A stretch of 13,438 nt of DNA. Origin: Treponema sp. GTDB taxonomy: Bacteria > Spirochaetota > Spirochaetia > Treponematales > Breznakiellaceae. Both the position numbers and the translations under genes were made by a program. The notes below the pieces were generated by a model that searched no databases, was not told the DNA's origin, and worked only from the letters and a program-made list of their open reading frames with translations. Of this stretch, positions 12,882-13,438 are shown one piece after another (positions within the stretch are counted from its first letter, which is position 1; the number at the start of each line of letters is the position of its first letter). The stretch is taken from assembly GCA_031281855.1 (NCBI GenBank), contig JAITEW010000069.1:1-13438 (forward strand), written 5' to 3'.

Positions 12882-13438
12882 ATGGCAGCGCACAATACGA
12901 TACTTTTTTTGGCAGTTCCGGATTCCTTGAACGAAGAACTCAGGCATTTGCAGGAAGGCTTTGCGGTAGATTCTTCTATCCTCCTGCCTGTTGAACTGGG
13001 AGAAGGGGAAACGGTCCTGGACCCGGAAAAACTCTCATGGGAGATGATCCTTTCGGCTATGATAAGGGTTGTTTCAGCCCCTTATGAGGAATACGCCGCG
13101 GACGTTCAGCCCGGTTGGATCGATTACTACCGCCGTTTTGTCCTGGCGGTAAAGCCCGGGATTTACAACGAGTTTACCGGCGCCGCGATTATTAAGGCGA
13201 AGAACGGCGATTTTGATATGGCCCTGGAAATAACAACAGCCCTTGAGGGCCTTTTTCCCAATGCCCCCGGGGTGCTCCTCAACAAGGCCCTGATCCTGGA
13301 GGACAAAGCCGACGCCCTGGAGAAAGCAGGGCGCAGGGACGCGGAAGAAACAGACCAAAAGGCTCTTGAAGCCTATAACAGGGTCCTGGCCGTTGAACCG
13401 GTCCTGGCCGACGCCCTGTTCAACGCGGGTTTTTTCTT
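12882..13438 (+). CDS. TPR-repeat protein, cut by right edge of window
   Basis: ATG 12882 starts MAAHNTILFLAVPDS, 11 bp after the PilZ stop, and the frame stays open for 185 codons to the window end. From about residue 95 the sequence has tetratricopeptide character: FTGAAIIKAKNGDFDMALE, LFPNAPGVLLNKALILEDKAD, QKALEAYNRVLAVEP and LADALFNAGF. The N-terminal 90 residues are a less regular alpha/beta segment with no signal peptide, so it should be cytoplasmic. TPR proteins scaffold complexes; co-transcription with a c-di-GMP receptor makes it a candidate partner, which is only inference. No clear Shine-Dalgarno was seen. Confidence 0.8.
   Translation, partial: MAAHNTILFLAVPDSLNEELRHLQEGFAVDSSILLPVELGEGETVLDPEKLSWEMILSAMIRVVSAPYEEYAADVQPGWIDYYRRFVLAVKPGIYNEFTGAAIIKAKNGDFDMALEITTALEGLFPNAPGVLLNKALILEDKADALEKAGRRDAEETDQKALEAYNRVLAVEPVLADALFNAGFF

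Noticed and set aside
13074..13358. Minus-strand 94-codon open frame
   Set aside because: It is antisense to the TPR gene, which reads through with repeat character.

Overview
The window reads as chromosomal DNA of a treponeme-like spirochaete of moderately high GC. The evidence is indirect but consistent: several lipoproteins with relaxed spirochaetal lipoboxes, a two-domain PilZ protein of the Borrelia PlzA/Treponema type, PEGA-domain and beta-rich envelope proteins, and a Na+-translocating decarboxylase beta subunit. A gut treponeme is a reasonable guess. No rRNA, tRNA, transposase, phage or CRISPR genes were found.

Layout. (1) 1-1028, minus strand: the 5' part of a fibronectin-type-III lipoprotein gene that runs off the left edge. 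Nine tandem copies of the heptamer GGAGAAC lie at its start. (2) 1029-1375: non-coding, with a large GC-rich inverted repeat. (3) 1376-4579, plus strand: a small PilZ protein, an RlmM-like rRNA methyltransferase joined to it by an ATGA overlap, a THUMP/RlmL-like methyltransferase with its own promoter, and a TetR regulator. (4) 4585-4636: a perfect 52-bp palindrome between convergent genes. (5) 4629-7094, minus strand: a PEGA/FlgD-Ig envelope protein and RadC. (6) 7234-9023, plus strand: a glucosaminidase-domain lipoprotein and a Gfo/Idh/MocA oxidoreductase, converging on an unknown lipoprotein at 9027-10301. (7) 10354-11685, plus strand: decarboxylase beta subunit and a 50-residue gamma-like subunit. 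(8) 11884 to the right edge: the PlzA-like PilZ protein and a TPR protein cut by the window end.

How the genes fit together. Two c-di-GMP receptor candidates, two 23S rRNA methyltransferase candidates and several envelope proteins share the window, but it is not one obvious pathway. The beta/gamma decarboxylase pair lacks its biotin carboxyltransferase alpha subunit here, which must be encoded elsewhere.

Most notable observations. (a) The lipoprotein frame has no ATG, GTG or TTG start after the heptamer tract. An ATG with an ideal Shine-Dalgarno lies before the tract but is out of frame at nine copies; 7 or 10 copies would restore the frame. This looks like a phase-variable switch caught in the OFF state. 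(b) Several genes lack a Shine-Dalgarno and have a predicted -10 box about 6 nt before the start codon, which suggests leaderless transcripts. (c) Related 45-48 bp GC-rich segments sit just upstream of the promoters of both PilZ genes. (d) Two palindromic elements supply the stop codons of the genes they abut.
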